Source: Centropus unirufus (lineage: Eukaryota > Chordata > Aves > Cuculiformes > Centropidae). Taken from it: a stretch of DNA of 64,000 nucleotides. The stretch is taken from NCBI GenBank assembly GCA_013397695.1, contig VYZI01000101.1:2480574-2544573 (forward strand), in the 5' to 3' direction. The stretch's first letter is position 1; every line of letters starts with the position of its first letter. The position numbers and the translations under genes were made by a program. The notes beneath the pieces were generated by a model, which was not told the origin of the DNA, did no database searches, and saw nothing but the letters and a program-made list of their open reading frames with translations. Of this stretch, positions 61,201 through 64,000 are shown one piece after another.

Positions 61201-64000
61201 CTGGTTTTGCTTTCAGATAAAAGAAGGCAGTTCTCAGTTTAACAGTATAACCACCACCAGGCTTGTACCCAGCATGTAACTCAATTCCCAAAATCCTACT
61301 GCTGGTTTCAGCTTTTAGTTCTGCCTCCAGGGACAATGACTTGGTTTGCAGGAATTCACCGAATGAGGTCTGCTCACCTTTGATACGTGTCCAGCTCTCA
61401 CTGATGGTAATGAGAATTTTGTACAGTTATTAAAGGATAACAGAGCACTTTCACATCAGCACATGTTCCAATTCTCCCAGCAAAAGATTTTATTTCTTTC
61501 TGTTCTCATTTTACAATGATAAATGTTTACAAACTTTTGCAGCTGGGCCAGACATTTTTGCATATTCTCTTGGCTTTTCTGTTTCTTCTGCAGCAAGTAA
61601 AAAAAAAAACACCTTCCAAACAAAAAAAAAAACCAGCTGAAAACTTAGCGATGCTAATTCCTTGTTCTTAAACGAAGCAGAGTCGTTTTCCTACTGGGAC
61701 AGGAAATTTGGGGAGCTGTTTCAGAATCTCTGAGCTGCTTTCCCAGCAGCTGGGAGCAGCCCCCAGAGCCTTTTGCCACACCCACATCCAACCTGTACAC
61801 ACTCGCTTAAGAGAGTTACCTGTACCAGCACCAAGAAGCAACCTGAAGAGAAACTGCTTGGGAACACTCCTTACATGGCAGAAGGAATTAGGAAAAAGGA
61901 GAGCCAAGAAATAGCAGCCATAAGCAAGATGACAAAGTAGTAGCGTTTTTACAGGTCTGTGGGTATGAAGGGTAAGGGCAGAAAAAGAGCCTGCCGTAAT
62001 AACCAGGTTCAAACCTCAGAACTGCTTCAGACCTTCCTCAAATTGACCACAATGCAGGTTGATGTCCCCTCTGGTTTTAGTGCAGCAAGACTATGCTCAG
62101 AACAGATTCAGCATGTCCAAGTGAACTCCCTGGGTCTGATGTCACAGAAAACCCCATGTCTGCTTCAGCAGACCTCAATGTTTAAGCCAGGATGGCTGCA
62201 TGCTCCAAGAGAAGCTTCAAGGAACCCTCCAGCTCCATCCCGGTAGAGGGCCTGGGGACAATATTATTGTCAGAAGCACACCAAGAAATGCTCTTGACAG
62301 TTTGTTGGTACATACCACCACCTGCCAGCACCCTAGAGCACATTGGAGCATGTGTTCATTAACACGAACAGAGCAGAACATTTTTTGAAAATGGTCTCAT
62401 CCTTGACCTAGCACTTCCACTTGTATCCTCAGTATAGACAATGTTAGGTTGAACTTGGATCGGGGGGCTTGTTAATCATGACGGAAACCAGAGCAACAGC
62501 TCCACTGAACACCAAAAAGCACTAAGGCTGCACTGTCAGCCGTCCAAATGCTACACCAGCTCCTGAGGTGTGTCTTAACAGCAAGCTCTGTTACAAAGAA
62601 ATGAGTTTGGCCTTTTACGTTAAGGCCCTCCAGTTCTGCAGCATTCTTTTCAGCTAAAGGAAGGGCTTTCCAGGTCTCTTCATACAGTTTATCCTGACAC
62701 TGTAACAGAGGAAAAACGCCTGCGAGTAACCGCTTTCTACGCGGAGAGCTGGATTCCTTTTCTCACTTACATACACTTACCGGGAATTAACTGGCCAAGA
62801 AACAAAGAAATCATAACTTCTAGAAAAGCCTGCACTTCAGTGATACGGTAAGTGGAAGAATGGCATCCACTTCATCTTTCCTTTTAAGTGTATTACTGCT
62901 GTACACACGCAGTTATTAATACTCATATTACAAACCCATAAAATCCACAGGTTTCAAAGACATAAACTGTGTTTTACCTGGGGAAAAGTAGCGAGGTTCC
63001 TCCTTCTGTATCAGTGAGTAGAAAGCACTTTTATTCTCAAACACGACGCAGGCACACACAATGCACCTTCTCCCTTCTGTGCCAAAGTATACGTCTTGTA
63101 AAACAAAGTCAAATCGGCTTGAAGGTTATAACTAACTCATGTTTCAAACGTTTTCCAAGTCTAAGCGATACAACTCTGGAAAAACTGCCATGGTTCACAC
63201 ATTTTATTCCAAATCTTGCAATGTTTATCTTTTCTATTGGTCTATTTCCTGATGATGAATATCTATTAAAAAATACTCTACTTTCATGAAGAGGAAAAAA
63301 AAGCATGCATCCCTTGCTGTCACCACTGCCCAAAGAAACATGAAAAATGGCCTCCAGCTCCAATAATTAAAAAACCAGATGACCAAGAGAATGAATCCAT
63401 GCATGATTACCTTTTAAAATCTTATGATTTTTCAAACACCTCTCTCCTGTTTGTGGGGGATCTGACTCATAATTTTCAGAAGCAAACAGGAAGCACCGCA
63501 GACATCTCCAAGTATTTCCTCTCCCCACTCTCCCACCCCCCTTTGCCTTTTACTTAAGTTCTGGACACTTTATTATTCCTTTTGTTATGTCAGCAATGAA
63601 GTGGTGCTGCTCCACGATGGCTCCAGTGTGCCAAGGTACTCAAGACCTACCCTTCTTCAGCCCAGAGCAAAGGGGAAAGGGTCCTTCCTCCCCTTTAAGA
63701 GGCCAAAGCAAGGCTTTCATGCAGCCACCCTCTGTGCCAGCTGAGAAAGAGAAGCCCCCTCCACCCTGCTTCACCCAATGGCAGCCAGCAGCATCTTCTC
63801 AGCAACGAGCGAGGGTACCTGGCCCCCCTGCCTGAGGAAGGCTGGGCTCCAGCAGCTGCCAGGGGCAGAAGCCAGTTGGCAGGAGGCCAGGTGCTAGGCA
63901 AGAATCTCCCCAGCATCTCCCCACAGGCAGCACCAGCCAGGGCAGGACTCGGAGCAGAGAAACAGGATGAAGAAGTGTTAGAAGGTAATGTGCCGGGAAA

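Larger units (their letters stand above)
1..64000 (-). other. ITPR2: Partial ITPR2 locus (coding exons 2-16 with introns)
   Basis: The whole window lies within, or just 5' of the first intron of, one minus-strand gene for the type 2 IP3 receptor, the tetrameric calcium-release channel of the endoplasmic reticulum. Fifteen exons were placed by matching minus-strand translations to the IP3 receptor family and choosing GT-AG borders; all junction phases agree (0, 1 or 2 as listed per exon) and the joined frame has no stop. Only the N-terminal ligand-binding region is here. The exon for residues 1-31 and all exons after about residue 628 (coupling domain, channel pore, C-terminal tail) are outside. 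Paralogue assignment uses residues that separate type 2 from type 1: FVADVPNNGQ rather than FVTGGTNSGQ, RTTLRQ rather than RTTGRQ, and GAGQWNS rather than GAGYWNS. Confidence 0.93.
50961..64000 (-). other. ITPR2: Intron 5' of coding exon 2 (partial, at least 13 kb)
   Basis: No minus-strand segment here encodes the expected first-exon residues (start through STLG), so the first coding exon and promoter should lie beyond the right edge. The stretch holds a MIR-like fragment (about 53085-53210), a 44-base near-identical direct repeat, a perfect 14-bp hairpin at 55257-55288 and an unexplained 116-codon ORF (60986-61336). The right end (about 63600-64000) is GC-richer but CpG-poor, so it does not look like a promoter island. 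Confidence 0.8.

Noticed and set aside
62770..62810. An ATG followed by a short frame and a GTAAGTG donor on the minus strand, considered as the missing first exon
   Set aside because: The encoded residues do not match the family N-terminus, and the donor phase does not fit exon 2.
63590..64000. GC-richer right edge considered as a promoter/CpG island
   Set aside because: GC is raised but CpG is sparse, and no 5' exon is recognisable.
1..64000. Search for CRISPR arrays, rRNA, tRNA, microRNA hairpins or operon-like gene clusters
   Set aside because: None seen by reading either strand; the DNA is vertebrate intron/exon sequence.

Overview
The window is vertebrate, almost certainly avian, nuclear DNA. 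There is no bacterial-style coding density. Coding sequence comes as short exons with GT-AG borders, separated by AT-rich introns. Two chicken-repeat-1 (CR1) LINE fragments with the bird-typical ATTCTATGATTC tail point to a bird. The exact species cannot be read from this window.

One gene explains all the coding sequence I can support: ITPR2, the type 2 inositol 1,4,5-trisphosphate (IP3) receptor, on the minus strand. Fifteen consecutive coding exons are present, from 50960 (5') down to 1632 (3'). If the missing first coding exon carries residues 1-31, as in the vertebrate family, they encode residues 32 to about 628. Every exon junction is in phase and the joined reading frame is unbroken. 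The protein part covered is the suppressor domain (about 32-223, with its helix-turn-helix arm), the beta-trefoil half of the IP3-binding core (about 224-436) and the alpha-helical half (from about 437). All the IP3-contact side chains known from the type 1 receptor are present. Type 2 identity rests on residues that differ from ITPR1, such as FVADVPNNGQ, RTTLRQ and GAGQWNS.

Layout from right to left (gene 5' to 3'): 64000-50961 is the 5' intron with no recognisable exon; 50960-50890 is coding exon 2; an 8.8 kb intron holds a CR1 copy, MIR-like fragments and two purine-rich blocks; a cluster of exons lies at 42077-39842; a 5.6 kb intron follows; four exons cluster at 34283-31034; a 14.6 kb intron contains a 365-base assembly gap inside a probable LTR, and a second CR1 tail; an isolated 45-base exon at 16449-16405 corresponds to the alternatively spliced SI segment of ITPR1; an 8.4 kb intron follows; seven exons lie between 8021 and 1632; the window ends inside the next intron.

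The most interesting biology is the splice-choice point around the 45-base exon and the tandem CAGCAG acceptor of the exon that follows it. No undescribed system is evident. The remaining findings are candidate regulatory patches, small repeats and an assembly gap worth closing.
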